DNA of 64,000 nucleotides from Powellomyces hirtus. Lineage: Eukaryota; Chytridiomycota; Chytridiomycetes; Spizellomycetales; Powellomycetaceae. Each line of letters starts with the position of its first letter. Within the stretch, counting starts at the first letter, position 1. Below the pieces are notes generated by a model. It had not been told where the DNA came from and did not search any database. It saw only the letters and a program-made list of their open reading frames with translations. The position numbers and the translations under genes are program-made. The stretch is taken from NCBI GenBank assembly GCA_025526995.1, contig JAHLKG010000032.1, positions 124,001 through 188,000 on the forward strand, in the 5' to 3' direction. Below, piece by piece: positions 46,634 through 60,062 of the stretch.

Positions 46634-49600
46634 CTAAATGATGGTCTTCAAATACCACTCCGATTCAGGCCAATAACAGCTAATCTTTCGATCATCCAAC
46701 GTGTCATCATCTACAAAGAAACCCCCCAAATCAACGCAATATGTTTTAGTTCATTGACAGTCCAATCATGAGACCTTCTCAAAAATCCAACCGAACAGTA
46801 TTACTACTTACCACTGTCAGCATATCCTGGCGCATCGCATCCCTCTCCAAAGAGGCCGTCAAAGATGCTTCTAACAGGTGGATTCTTCACAATGATTCTT
46901 CGTCGGCACGCTCCGCGATCTACCAGCAGCTGCAGGATTTCGGCGAGCTCGACCCTGGTCATGATGGTCGCCAAACGAGCATGGATTTTCGACTGTTTGC
47001 ATAAACTCGTTAGCATGGACGCCCTCAAGTTGTCTCGCGCCTGTGTAAATGTGTTTTTTTTTTTTTTTTTTTACCTCATATATCCCCGGCTTCTGCACAA
47101 TCGTCCCCAGCGTCGTCTCCATGCACGCGCGCTTGACAGTATCGACCGAATCGCCGTGGATATCGTACCACATGCGCGCAGGCATAAACGTCGTGGGTTG
47201 GTTGGCCATAGCCATAAACGCCGTGGGTACCGGCAGTTCGCCGGTTTGCGGAGTGGGGAACAAGGGCACCGCCCAATTACGGTAAAAACCGTGCGCAACG
47301 TAGCGGAGTTGGTCGAAGCCGACGGCCACGACTAAGGGAATGTCATTGAGACGCAATGTCGTGGCAAAAAGTTGTATGTACTTGCTGAGGCAGGAGGCTT
47401 TAAGGCCAAAACTCTGGAGCAAGCGCTATTTCCGAAAAGAGACATTAGACTACAAGCAAACATTGGATACTCGTGGGCATGGTCTTTTGCAGTGTTGAAA
47501 CACTCACCTGCAGGTCGGAAGGTGACACGCCGGCTTCCCCGGCCTGCACCACGATCTCATAGATCTTACGCATCACAGACCAGTCATATCCCGACTCAAT
47601 TGGCGCGTTGGCAAGTACCGCATCGGCAGTCTCGCCATAACTCGACGACCCCGGTGCCTGCGTCACGATCGTGCCAGCTCCATCAACGTGGGCATTTCTT
47701 TGATCGGATGTGCTCCCTGAAGTAACTTCGCCAGACATGCCATCCACCACCTCTGGCAGTTTCAAAACAACATCACAATCTGCCTTTGTGACATCTGTAG
47801 ATAGGGTCTCAGTGAGCATGACTCCCCCAACCCAGCAAAAGCAACACAAGAAAAAGTTACCTCGCTGAATCTCCAGCACGTTAGTCCTAGCAATCGGCAC
47901 CGCCGTGTTCGGAAACTTCAATTCCAATCGAGCTCTCCGGAACGCAATCGCATCAAGCAACGGCACCATCGATCCCCCATTCACAAACGGATTAAACGTC
48001 ACGCCCTCCTCGTTATTCCGTAATTGCGTCTTCAGCCATTCGCTGTACGCAATGGCCTGCGGGAGCAGACGGTCGGGCAGCGTTCCGGCAAGCGTGTCCA
48101 GGAACTTCTCGGACAAAACAACCCCACGACCGGGCACTCTCCGATCCATGGACGACCTGACCTTCGCAATGGATTGATTCGTTTGGAGCACCTGCAAAGC
48201 CGATGCCACCACATCAAGTGAGAATGCATGTAAGATGCAGAACGCTCGCGCAGAGTCGTAGCGGGCTTCGGGGGTCATCAAAATCGTCTAGACGCCGCAC
48301 GGTATAATTCAGTCGCTTGCCATACAAGGTGTAAGATCTAGACAGAAAACATAGCCTGACACTTACCATGATCACCGAAATGACAATGCTCTCTTTCATC
48401 TGTTCCGGCGTCGGCGGCGCCAAATCCGGTTGATCCAGCTGAGTTTCCAGCGGCATCAGCAGCGTCAATGCCCGTCCATACAAGACCGACATCTTGCTCC
48501 TTATCGTCGGTTTGCCTTCCAGCTCTTCCTCCAGATTCGCACGTTCCGTGAAATTCAGATTCGGCCTTTCTGTCACCGTGAAAATCGCATGCAACTGTTC
48601 AACGGTCTTGGGCAAGTGCACAAGCAATCCCGGCACAGCCGTTTCCTTCAAGGTTTCGGCCTGCGTCTTGATAAAGTAGTCGATCAGGCGCATCAGTCGC
48701 TCTGGGGTAAGTTCATCACACTCGGCTTCCGTAAACACGCCCTCCGCAACTCCCTTGGTCTGAATGTCGGTCCACTGGGTCGCCATAGTGTTGACGCGTT
48801 CCTGCTGCGCCGCGGTTTTGACGAGGTTCGAAAACCGGCGACGCAACATGCCCGTCATGCGGGCACCGTGTTGAATCTCAAACCCTCGTTTGTCGAACAC
48901 GTCGGCGAGCGATTGCCACGGGAACCCCGGGCCGTAGCGATTGTTCAAAATGGCATATCCATAGAGCAGGACGTCATCATCGTCAGCCGTGAACTTCACT
49001 CGCCTTCTCTTGGCAACCTGGTTGTACTGCGTCTGGAATCGCTCCTCGTCGGCAATCACCGGGACGCTTTCCCCATCCAGTTCCTCCAGGCCCGACGCTG
49101 CATCCATGACGGGGCCTTTGCCGGCCGAAGGTCCATTCCCTTTCCCGGTTCGATAGGATCGCCTTCCATTGAGCCGCTCTTCACGCTTCAGAGCTGTTGG
49201 GTCTTCATTCTTCCGGTTCCTGCGTCTCTGGGCCGGAGTGGCACTAGATGAATCCAGCCGTTTTCTTTCTACCGTCCGCTTCCTGGTCTCGGCGGCTTTA
49301 TGCCTCGAGCTAACTTTCTTGGTGTATACATCTTCCGCACGACTGAAATAGTACTTTACTCTGGCAACCGTCAGACCTGTTTCCTGCGCCAGGCGGTGGC
49401 ACACCGCATCTTTCCTGAGCGGTGTCGTGCCCGACGCGCGGTTCATGTGCGACTCCAGCAGGTTTCTCTGCTCGGCAGTGTACGGGAACGTGGTATGCCA
49501 GTTCCGCGCCCTGTTGAGCATCGCCAGTGGTTCATCGTTTCTGGACAGATATCCCGGCCTTGAAATTGGCGGTTTCCCAATCCCTAGATCATCCGCGTCG

Positions 49601-52600
49601 GTACTAAGATCAACAACGTCCTGCGCCTGATCGATAACCATCGCGTCGGTATCAGATTCATGATCTTCCGCCGTCTGCCAGGTCCTGTCGGCGCTTGTCC
49701 TGTGCCGCAAGCAGCAGAACTCAAACTGGAACCAATACAGTTGCACACTGGCCGTCGACGACATCTCGTATCGTCCAAGAAGCGTATCCGGAGCCGACAC
49801 ATAATCGTACAATGGGACATTGGGTTGCAAGCAATACGCAACATGCATGTGGTCGGCTAGAACCGTTTTGCCGAGCGCAGCCATGGGAAAGTCCGCGTGA
49901 GGTGCAGGTGTCGCTGCCGGTCGCAGAATTTGCACAGCCATCAAAATATCTATAGACTGCTTCAACATTCGTCGAAATCGTCCTTTGCTAAAGACCACGT
50001 TTCGCACTGCTTGTGGAAGGTCCGATATTTTCACATCGCCATACTCCGGCCGTTGCATGAAAGCATCAACCACTTCAGACCGCTGGACTTGGCCGATAAT
50101 CCTAAGGTACATGTCAAATGGCAGGTCGCGGAATAGCACGGTCGTTTGAAAGATCCCGCCATTTCGATAGGGACCACTAGAGACCGAAACGGGTGTTCGT
50201 TCGGATGCGTCCTTCTCATCCAAAAGATTATTAACCAACCACTCATGCAAATACCGAGCGCGCAACATCTTTGCTGTCACAAATCCATATTGCTGAGCAA
50301 TGACGATCCACGATCGCTCTCCATCCGCCTCCGTTTTTTTCGACGGAGTGTCCGTAGGCGCAGTACCATGGTGCTCCTGTGTACTCGCACTGGGAGTGGC
50401 GCTTTGCGTAAGGTCCAAAGTGCTACGACCTGCTTCAGGGGATAGTCTTCCTTTGGAGTACGGTGTGAAGTGCCGCTGGTCAGTACCTCTGAAAACATCA
50501 ATGGTTGCAGTAGGTGTAGCGGGCGGTTCCGGGGGCGCTGGCGTCGGTCTCCCAATGTTTAACCGCTGCTGCAACTCGTCCAATCTTTCCACCTCCATAT
50601 CTGCAACCTCCACCTTGGCCAATTTGCCAATTCCGCCCATGATGGCCTGCCGGTCTGTCATCATCTCGATGTAATCTTTAACTTGCCAATCGTTCGGTGA
50701 AAGCGAAGCGTCGAGAAGCAGCATTCTGAGAGCAGCTTTTCCTTGAAGTTGCGGGATGCCGACGTGATGTATTTTCAGCAATCCGTCATATTCCATCTCC
50801 TTGGCCGTGCGAAGGAGGGTTTTTTTGTCAACAAGATGAGTGGAAGCCTTCCCATATTGTTCTTCCTCCAGGGCCCGGTACGCTTTGACTAAAAGATGCC
50901 CAACCTCTAGAACCTTTCTCTGCTGCACTAGCTGCAACAGCAGGTTGCGGCGTCGAACACCCGTGATTGTGGAGTAGGATCGGGACCCTGGGGTAGGTGC
51001 AGCTGTAAACTCGCGTTCGGTTAAGCTTATTAGCAAAGGAGCTTGATAGAGTCAATCTCAAACCTACCAGAGGATGCTGGAACCGGTGTGCCGACATTTG
51101 ATTTGCGGCTGACAGAGGCCGGACTTCCAATCGGAGTTTGTTCAGGCTGGCGGTGGAAGGATTCCGACTCTTCGTCGTCGATTTGCATAGGTTCAAAAGT
51201 CGCGTCCCCATCCTCGTCACTCTCAACCACCTGAACCTCCTCCGTGCGTGACTTTCCTTTCGCAAGACACTCGTCACTACAAAAGTAGTCGCCTTCGGGT
51301 ATAGTATCGAGCGGCGGCTGGTTGCAGTAGGTATGTACACCTTTATCACAACAGTCGCACAACAACAGCTTATCGTCATTTTCGCTGACGTTGCACACGC
51401 TACAAACTACCTGAACAAAATAATGAGACGACTGGCCAATTTTGCAAGAGCTGCATGTGGTGCCCAATGGTCTTACATCTTCAGAAGCGCTTTCGACCGG
51501 TTCTGGCACGACAACCGGTTCCGGAGTTTCTCGCCGAACCGCCCGTACTTTCCTTTTCGGACGCGGTGGTGGCGTCGTTTTCCTCTTTTTCCGCGCAGGC
51601 CCTTCTTCAACTTGCTCTACTGCCCGCTCCTCCTCAGCAGTCGGGGTTCCTGGGGCCCCTGAGTCTGTGGCCAGCATGTGTTCTAGGAGACCGAGCTCGG
51701 CCGCTTGATCAGACCGACCCATCATTGTGTTGTACGCTTCCGACGAATAGTACCGATACCGCCGCTCGCGACCCACGAATTCTGCCACGCGACTCGCGCC
51801 AACGGCATGAGGTGGGGCGTCGGCTGGTTTCACCACTTGGGTCATGGTCTTGGTCAGAAGCCGGGTCCCCACAAGGTTCAGAGATCGCTGGATAACCTGA
51901 GCGAAAAGCGTCAGTTCTTCTCGCGACGCAACACAACCAAATGGAGTTACAAAATGGGTACTCACTGCAGCAGTCACTCCACGTTGGCCAGAAAGGGCAA
52001 TGAGCCGGTAAACCTGCCACTCAAAAGGCAGATCCGCAAGCAGCCCTCCCTCTCCCATGACCACCTCACTGTCCGGATCCGCAGCCATCTGCTTGCTGCG
52101 GTACTCCTGCTTATGTCTTGAAGGATTGCTGGCCCCGACGTTGCCGCCTCCCTTAGGATAATACATTTTCAAGAGTCGGACACAGCGTTCCACACCGGAC
52201 GTATAGATTCCGTCCTTCCTTTTCGGTACATTCACTCGTTCGATATAGGACGTTTTTACCATATTGTCCACCATCCGGTTGAACCATTTCCGCTCATGTT
52301 TGCTGTTGCGCAGGTCGACTATCAGAGCGTCCATGAGGTCAGTGACCACCATGATCTCATTCTTTGCCTTCTTTAACAACTGCGTAAGATTCTTTTTGAT
52401 CAGCTCCGCATGGAAGGACACTCCGGTTTCACCCTGTTTTGGAGCACCAGAGCTTTGCGAAAACCGCAGAACTTCCCCCGCGCTTTCCAGAGGAAGCGAT
52501 TCCTCCAGCGCACTGGTTTTAGTGCTTTCCATCGCCCTGTACTCCAGGTAGGATTGGTTGAGGTGGGCAAAGCGTTTGTGTAAACAAAGATTTGTGCTGG

Positions 52601-53658
52601 TGCCCATAGCCACTATGGGAAACTTTACGCTTTAAGGCAGAGTCAAATCGCAGTCTACTAAACATGCCTATACACAGGTGCGCGAGCACTCACATCAACT
52701 TGTTTGCTGCGAGAACTTTGATATAATGGAAGATCGAGCGAGGATCTACCTCGAGAATCTTTGCAAGCTTGAATTGGCTGATTCCTTTTGCACGAGATTG
52801 ACCAATTTTCTCGAGTACGCTAAACATCACATCTTTCAAATTCCAAGAAAGCTGAGAAAAGAGACTTATTACTTGGCTTGCCATCATCAAGGGACATGCA
52901 CTTCCACATCACGCTTACGTCGTACAGACTCAAGACTGCAGCATGCCGGGCCTCCTTGCATGCAGCAATGTGCAAACTCGTGCCGTACTCTTCCATCACC
53001 TGAGCCAGCTTCTTCTCCCGCAGCTCATTTTTCGGAATGGCCTCGATCGGCAGCGCCTGAGAAAAGCAAAATTCTTGAGCCCGTTTGCTCAAATCTCGAT
53101 TTATTGAGCAAGCTTGTCTGCGAACCTGTGCTTTCTGTTTGCCTGCTTTCTGTTTGGGTTTCTTAGGTGCCCCAGTTTGCACAAAGAACTCCACGTCCTT
53201 CAGCATCACGATGAATGGCCACAGATAACCTTTCATATGTTCGTCCATCATAGTGGCCATCTCGGCGGTAGCGCCATCCTCATCATCACCGAATGAATCG
53301 TCATCCTCCTTTGTTCTCGTGAGAGCCAACCGACCCTCCAGCAGTGCCCATAATGCCTCAATTGAACAACCTACGCGACACGCACCGCAAAGGAACGAGA
53401 GAATGAGACATACAGACCAACCAGGTTTGCACAATAATTACAAACTAGAGAGTCATCGCTGATGCAGCACTGTAAGAAACTTCCAACACACTGTCCTGCA
53501 CCCTTTCGTCCCAGAAAGACGCATGCGGTTTCTCACGAGTATGCACCGAGCTGAGTTTGCTTCTCATAAGATAGGACCGCTGTCTACTCCTCATTGCACA
53601 TACCTTCGCTTCCTTCGAGTGCCAATTCATCAACGACCAATTTCAGGATGTCATCCAT
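46634..53658 (-). CDS. TFC3: TFIIIC largest subunit (tau138/GTF3C1-like) with PHD finger and homeodomain-like region
   Basis: Twelve exons: 53658-53604, 53370-52919, 52851-52694, 52629-51966, 51896-51477, 51410-51068, 51002-48367, 48287-47861, 47794-47508, 47425-47075, 47040-46812 and 46710-46634. All join in frame (2032 residues, TAG). The N-terminus is MDDILKLVVDELALEGSEG, then CSIEALWALLEG. A B-block winged helix follows (FSVLEKIGQSRAKGISQFKL), then VKFPIVAMGTSTNL and further winged helices (FEWQVYRLIALSGQRGVTAA; TGVRRRNLLLQLVQQRKVLE). A PHD finger (CSVCNVSENDDKLLLCDCC, CSDEC) sits at about 584-630. A homeodomain-like segment (FPYTAEQRNLLESHM, VARVKYYFSRAED) is near 1195-1258, and a Myb/SANT-like one (FTADDDDVLLYGYAIL) near 1365-1410. 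The C-terminus ends WPESEWYLKTII. Family role: recognition of the tRNA-gene B box for RNA polymerase III. The PHD is the unusual part. Confidence 0.85.
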
Positions 53659-53821
53659 CTTGCAAGCGCGTAGCCCATTTCGTTCGTAATGTCAAAAACT
53701 GTCAATACAAACGCAGGGCCTTCCCAAAACGCGGGTTGAGACACGTTCCCACGTCCACAGAAACAACCCCAACTTGAATTTCGAATCACCCTTAACTCAC
53801 TCACTCACACAGTACGCTGGC

Positions 53822-53945
53822 TCGACGGCGCACAGGTGTACATCGCTCCGTCGACTCCCGTACAGGTAAATTCCAGAGACCCACACTTTTCTGCCCATTT
53901 TGCAGGGAAACCTATCGTTAGCTTCATGGTAGATGCTAGGAGGGT
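53822..53945 (+). repeat. Left arm of exon-like inverted repeat
   Basis: In the + frame it encodes WLDGAQVYIAPSTPVQVNSR followed by DPHFSAHFAGKPIVSF. An acceptor-like CTCACACAG sits just before it at about 53805-53813. It pairs with the right arm at 54038-54187. Confidence 0.6.
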
Positions 53946-54037
53946 AACAGTGAGGCGACGCATCTCGTCTCTGGTACCTCCTGCCCTACCTACAGCTGGT
54001 TGGCAGACGGGTGTCGAGGTCCTGGAAAAGCATTATT

Positions 54038-54187
54038 CAGGAATTGATGCCTGCCCTCCTGACATCTACCCTAAAACTAAGGATAGGATTCTCTGCAAAA
54101 TGGAACTGCCCTGAAGATTGTGGATCTCTGGAATTTACCTGTATTGGAGTCGACGGAGCGATGTACACCTTTGCGCCGTCGAAGCTA
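54038..54187 (-). repeat. Right arm of exon-like inverted repeat
   Basis: In the - frame it encodes FDGAKVYIAPSTPIQVNSRD followed by PQSSGQFHFAENPILSF. Several differences from the left arm are at third codon positions (CCC/CCA, GAC/GAT), which suggests an ancestral coding exon. Confidence 0.6.
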
Positions 54188-54547
54188 GCGTACGAAGATC
54201 GTTTGGAACTATGCACCTGCATGTAACTCACGATTCCGTGATCCGCTTAGAATCAATAAACATTATGAAGTCCAACTCTTCGTCGCATAGGCTTAAACCA
54301 CGTTCGTAAGTCAAATTCCCACATCTGCAACGGTATATTCGCGCATGCACCATCAAGCATTGCCCATGTGTCACTATGTAACCGCTGAATGGGTGAATAG
54401 GTAGAAAGCCATGACACGCACGCAAGTGTGTTTCATCAGATAGCAGAGTGTAATAGACGCCTACAAGTGCATATACGTTTTATTACGAAAAACAACCCTT
54501 ATTGATACCGAAGAGTCAACTCATCACATGAGGCGCCGGAACGATAT

Positions 54548-55709
<1,162 letters not shown>

Positions 55710-56547
55710 GATTGTGAGTGTTTTCCTGGGAGGTCCGGCTGTGGGAACTGAAACACAAAAAGTGCAGTCTGACGTCAGCGGAGTCAAGTAGAGGCGTCAC
55801 AGCGGCGGCCATGTGGATAGCAGCTCCTAGAGTCGATATTGCATCGATGACTCTTTAACGCGCTCAACACTAAAGTTTCCTGTTTGACGTACCGAAGAAG
55901 ACGAAAGGTGGGTTCTGTGTGGGGCGGAGAGACAAAAAGACGTGATGACAATCGTGAGTAAATAGCGGAGCGCGAGTCACGCGATATAGCGGAAAATGAG
56001 GCAGGAAACAAGTACCTTTTTGTCGACGGAGCGGGGGAGAGGGAGAGTGAGGAGGTGAGGGGAGCAAGCAGCAAGAATTGTCTAAAGGCGGCTTGCTTGT
56101 CTAGAAGTGGAGAATTGGCGGTTTGAAGATTGTGTGTTTGGAAATGAGAACAGGTTGGTTGCGGGTGGATGGGTGGGTTGGTCGGGCGGCTGACGGTCTT
56201 GTCTTGGCTGCACCGTAAAGCATCAGTTCATAAATGAGTGACTGGTTTGATTTGGCTACTTGTGACTACTTGTGGATGGATCTGGAGTGGTATCCTATAT
56301 TCAGCATGCCGTCAGATCTGGATCCTAAGATAAGCATGTATAGTATATCCGCTTACGTAAAGAGAAACGCGTAAAACTGACCGCAAAATCTCGTTGTACT
56401 TGTAGCCAAAAAACACCCGTCAAAAGATCACCTCCACATGAACGCCCAGAACACTTAGATGTGAGAAACATATAAATAGTCAGCCATGCGTTTGGTGTCC
56501 CCGCCGTTTCCCTCTTGCGCTCTGCACAAAGTCCCAACTTCGACACG
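55710..56547. promoter_or_regulatory. Divergent upstream region of YPT1 and the secreted protein gene
   Basis: 840 bp between divergent starts. A TATA box (TATAAATA, 56471-56478) lies about 70 nt before the ATG of the secreted protein gene. For YPT1 no clear core element is seen; part of this stretch probably is its 5' UTR. Confidence 0.55.
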
Positions 56548-57249
56548 ATGAAGTTGCCCGTCTTGCCTCTGGTTTTGCTGTTGGCTGCGTCTGTCGCTGC
56601 CCAATCCCGATCGAACCCCTTCGATACCCCCATCAAGCGTTACTCGACTGAATGCAGAATAGCGGTCAGAAACAACAACTGCGCTGACAGCTACGCTGCG
56701 TCATCATCATGGACCTCTGTCACCAACTCGGGTCATGGTGCATGCTGCTGCACTCCTCCCGGCATGAATGATGATGTCTACTTTGACATCTACGTCGCCG
56801 GTATCAGATCCATGCAGCCTGTTGATCTGTCGAGCATTTTCAATGCAACCACGCCCAGGGATACTGTCTTAGACTTTGTCCAAAAGCGCTGCGACGCCAC
56901 TTGCACCTACCGTTCCGATGTCAGGCTCGGTAACCCAGGCTCCAGAAGCTGGGTAGGAATGTGTTCGTGCAATGGCCGGGACCAGCCGTTGTCCGGATTC
57001 CCCCTTTCGCCCTACTACATGCCCGACGGAACTGCCATCACACCCATCGCCAGGCCCAAAGTGCCTAGCTCGGCCGCGGCTGGTTCCGCGACTGCATCAC
57101 CAGCAGCTACAAATGCTGGAACCAACAATAGCGCCAGCAACGCGCAGACATCGCCCGTCCCAAACGATGCCAACGCCAAAGCTCTCTACAGCCTCACAAT
57201 GTCGATCTTCGCATCCGCAGCCATCGCTGGCTCGTTGCTCTTCATATAA
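56548..57249 (+). CDS. Secreted Cys-rich protein, probably GPI-anchored
   Basis: Single exon, 233 residues. The ATG at 56548 is chosen over 56515 because it begins a typical signal peptide (MKLPVLPLVLLLAASVAA). The mature part has about 11 Cys in clusters (STECRIAVRNNNC, GHGACCCTPPG, KRCDATC, GMCSCNG), suggesting disulphides. It is followed by a Ser/Ala/Thr-rich stalk and a hydrophobic C-terminus (SIFASAAIAGSLLFI) of the GPI-attachment type. Probably a cell-wall or surface protein; no catalytic domain recognised. It has its own TATA box 70 nt upstream and faces the acyl-CoA synthetase gene tail to tail. Confidence 0.75.
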   Translation: MKLPVLPLVLLLAASVAAQSRSNPFDTPIKRYSTECRIAVRNNNCADSYAASSSWTSVTNSGHGACCCTPPGMNDDVYFDIYVAGIRSMQPVDLSSIFNATTPRDTVLDFVQKRCDATCTYRSDVRLGNPGSRSWVGMCSCNGRDQPLSGFPLSPYYMPDGTAITPIARPKVPSSAAAGSATASPAATNAGTNNSASNAQTSPVPNDANAKALYSLTMSIFASAAIAGSLLFI

Positions 57250-57554
57250 CATAGATCATAGCAGATAGACTACCTGTTAAGGGCCAACCAGGGCGTTGAT
57301 ATTCGAGAGCTGGACACCAACCAATAGATAGGTACATCATCCGTTGAGGCTTTTGATTCGGCAGGGAGAGAGCGAGCGACCACACTGCTGGGTTTGTTAA
57401 CACATGGCAGCATACCCTCGGGACGCTCGAGGCTTGGCTAGATACGCTCGTATTTCTGTCATTGTATTTTTTTTTCATATGCTTACCAACCTTCTCATTT
57501 GATTTGGGATATTATTCTCTCAAAATACACGTTTGGCGGGCCTTTTCGGCCACG
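57250..57554. other. Convergent 3' spacer
   Basis: 3' flanks of the secreted protein gene (+) and the acyl-CoA synthetase (-), with a T-run near 57466-57474. No gene seen. Confidence 0.5.
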
Positions 57555-59733
57555 TCAACGACCTGCCTTTTGCTCAGCCTCAGAGTCGTTGGGCGCATAT
57601 CCCAGCACGTTCGCAGGAGATTTCCCGTCAATGTCTTTGACCTGCCTTCGCAACACTTTCCCAGACTCATGCCTAGGCAATGCGCTCACGAAAACAATAC
57701 CCCCCTTCAAAGCCATATGTGGTTTTACTCTGTCCGCCACGAATGACAGGATCACACTGGAGATGCTTTCCTTGTCTTCGGCACTGTAGTCGCTTGTCAG
57801 AACGACGTATGCCCTTGGAAGATACGTTGAGCGCTTGTCTGCCCAGTACGGGATGACGCAGCAGTCACGGACTTGGGGGTGGGTGAAGAGAACGGTTTCA
57901 ATGAGGGCCGGCGCCACTAGACGATCTTCGCACTTGAACAACTCCTTCTTGCGATCAGTGATGTACACGTATCCGTCGAAGTCGATGATGGCCATGTCCC
58001 CTGAAGTTTCATAAAGAAGAGCAGATTAGAACAAGCATGTGGCAAGGACTAAGCTCTGGGATGAGACAAACACCTGTCTCCATGAAGCCATCGGCGTCAA
58101 TCCCGCTTTCTTCTCGCGTTTTGCCGATGTATGAATTCAACACACCGGGTGCTCGGATACACAGCTGGCCTTCTTCTTCATAATTCAATGCTACAAAGTA
58201 GTAACAATTAAACTTGAGTGACTGCTCGTGCGCACCAGCAAGGAGCGAGAAGCAAATGAATGATACCTTCGCCATTGTCGCCAATAATTTTGGCCTCCGT
58301 ATTCAGATACAGCTTTCCAACAGATCCGATCTTATTGGAACCTGGGATATTACGGGTGACCAGTAAAGTCGCTTCTGTGAACCCATAATTGTTCAGGACT
58401 TCAACTCCCAGCCGGTCTTGACACATGCTGATAGCTTCTCTGCTGCTGGGCGCTCCGGCAACCAAGATGTGTGTAAGCGAACTGAGGTCATAGTCTGCCA
58501 CTCGAGGGTCTCTGGCAAGAAAATTGACTATTTGAGGTGTCGTTTGTAGCTGCCGCGGTTGGTGCTTTTGCACGAGCTCGAGCAAACGGGGAAAATCGTA
58601 CGAAGGTGTCACGACTGTAGGATAGCCCTACAGATATAGAAAATATACGGTTAAAGGTAGGGCTTCCGCACTATAAGCTCACTAGTAACTGACCAGATAG
58701 AAGCCGGCAATCAAACAATGGGAGATTCCGGGTTGCGTCCAGAACGGGAGGACCAGATACGGAGCGTCTTGGCTGAACAACAGGTTGGCGCGGTCGGCCG
58801 CCATTCGCGAAATCATAGAGGTGTAGTTGTAGTGGGTGAGCTGCGCGGCTTTTGGAATGCCTGTACATTTAGCAGAAACGTGCGACAACTAAGCGTGAGT
58901 GCAACGCTTCGATGTTGGATGACATCGTTGCATAGATGATGAGATACCAGTTGTACCGGAACTGAAGATAATGAACGCTGAGTGATCCCGCGAGGCTGAG
59001 CCTTTGAGGGTGAACAGGACAGGCTCAACATCTTCCACAAAAAGGGAAAAATGCGACAAAAATCTCTGAGTTTCCGCTGCCGCAGTGGGTGAGGAGCTAC
59101 GATTGCCGTCCACGTCTGGCATCAGCACGATGCGATCTTTAGGAAATCCGATCTTCTCTGCGACGGCAAGGACTTTATCCAGGAGATCAACGGCAACCAG
59201 AATACATTTTGCTGGACATGCCCGGAGTCGCAGCTCAATCTCCTCTTTGGTGAAGTTTGGGTTGAGGCCCATGACTACTCCGCCAGCCGCAAGTGTTCCC
59301 CAGCACACGGCCGGGTAGTGGATCTGTGGCAATCGGTGTCAGCACTGTGGTTGCGAGAGATAAGAACAGCAACTAGTGCTCTTCTTACGGAATTCCATGC
59401 AATCACAGCCAGCACTTCACCGGGTTGCCACTTGAAGGTTTTTTGCAAGCCTGCAGCAAATCGCGGGTAGTCGCGCCGAATGTCCCCATGAGTGACTTTA
59501 ACGCCGTCCGCGTCGTTTATCATGTAGACAGTGTCATTCGGAAAAGACACGCTGAATGTCAGCGTCGTGATATCTACCTGTTGGTGGGGGGGGGGGGGGG
59601 GGGGGGGTCCACAAGAGCACTTTGACGTCAGCCACATATTCCCTAAAGGTTCCAAAACGCACTGTAATGATGCACAAGACACGGGTGCACTCACCTCCGG
59701 GACCACAATGGATTCATCAGGGGTGAAAAGCAT
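57555..59733 (-). CDS. AMP-forming acyl-CoA synthetase, 4-coumarate-CoA ligase type
   Basis: Seven exons: 59733-59695, 59577-59389, 59323-58948, 58860-58694, 58627-58267, 58190-58074 and 58000-57555, giving 564 residues. ANL-superfamily motifs are in order: the P-loop FSSGTTGIPKA (spanning intron 3), NNYGFTEA, GQLCIRAPGVLNSYIG, the DRKKELFK hinge and the catalytic Lys in PRHESGKVLRR. It activates a carboxylic acid to acyl-AMP and then the CoA thioester; the substrate cannot be told. Closest in layout to fungal 4CL-like enzymes. It lacks a C-terminal SKL peroxisome signal (ends QKAGR). Intron 1 contains a G/C run of about 22. It shares a 330-bp divergent promoter with the beta-lactamase-like gene. 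Confidence 0.88.
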
Positions 59734-60062
59734 GGCTAATCTTGAGACGCACTGTCAAAACGAAGCACGGAAGAAAAGATAAAAAAAAGAAGGGCGGAGG
59801 GGGGAGAGAGGTTCATGGAGTGATATAAGTCACAGTTGGCCGGTGGCGCAGCAGAGTGTTTTGCGCGGCTTAGACGATGGGCGCCCACAGCCAATCGCAT
59901 TTCAGCCGCGTGTTGGTTTGCACACTTGGGCCCCCCACTTGCCTCAGTCTTCTCCACGAACCGCCCCCTGCCGTTGGCTGCCCAACCAGCCGCAGAACTT
60001 GCCCGACCGTAGAGAGCGCAACTTTACGCAGACAACGACAAACAAAACCACCCCACACGATC
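59734..60062. promoter_or_regulatory. Divergent promoter between acyl-CoA synthetase and beta-lactamase-like genes
   Basis: 329 bp between start codons. Contains GATATAAGTC near 59821-59830 as a weak TATA candidate. No other motif assigned. Confidence 0.4.

Larger units (their letters stand above)
53659..54547. other. Intergenic region holding an inverted pair of exon-like sequences
   Basis: Upstream of the TFIIIC gene and downstream of YPT1. It contains two diverged copies of a ~120-bp sequence in opposite orientation (53822-53945 and 54038-54187). Apart from these I see no gene. A TATAGG-free AT-moderate stretch follows to 54547. Confidence 0.55.

Noticed and set aside
54011..54231. A small + strand gene around the right arm of the inverted repeat
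   Set aside because: The conserved frame is on the - strand there; the + frame has no counterpart in the left arm.
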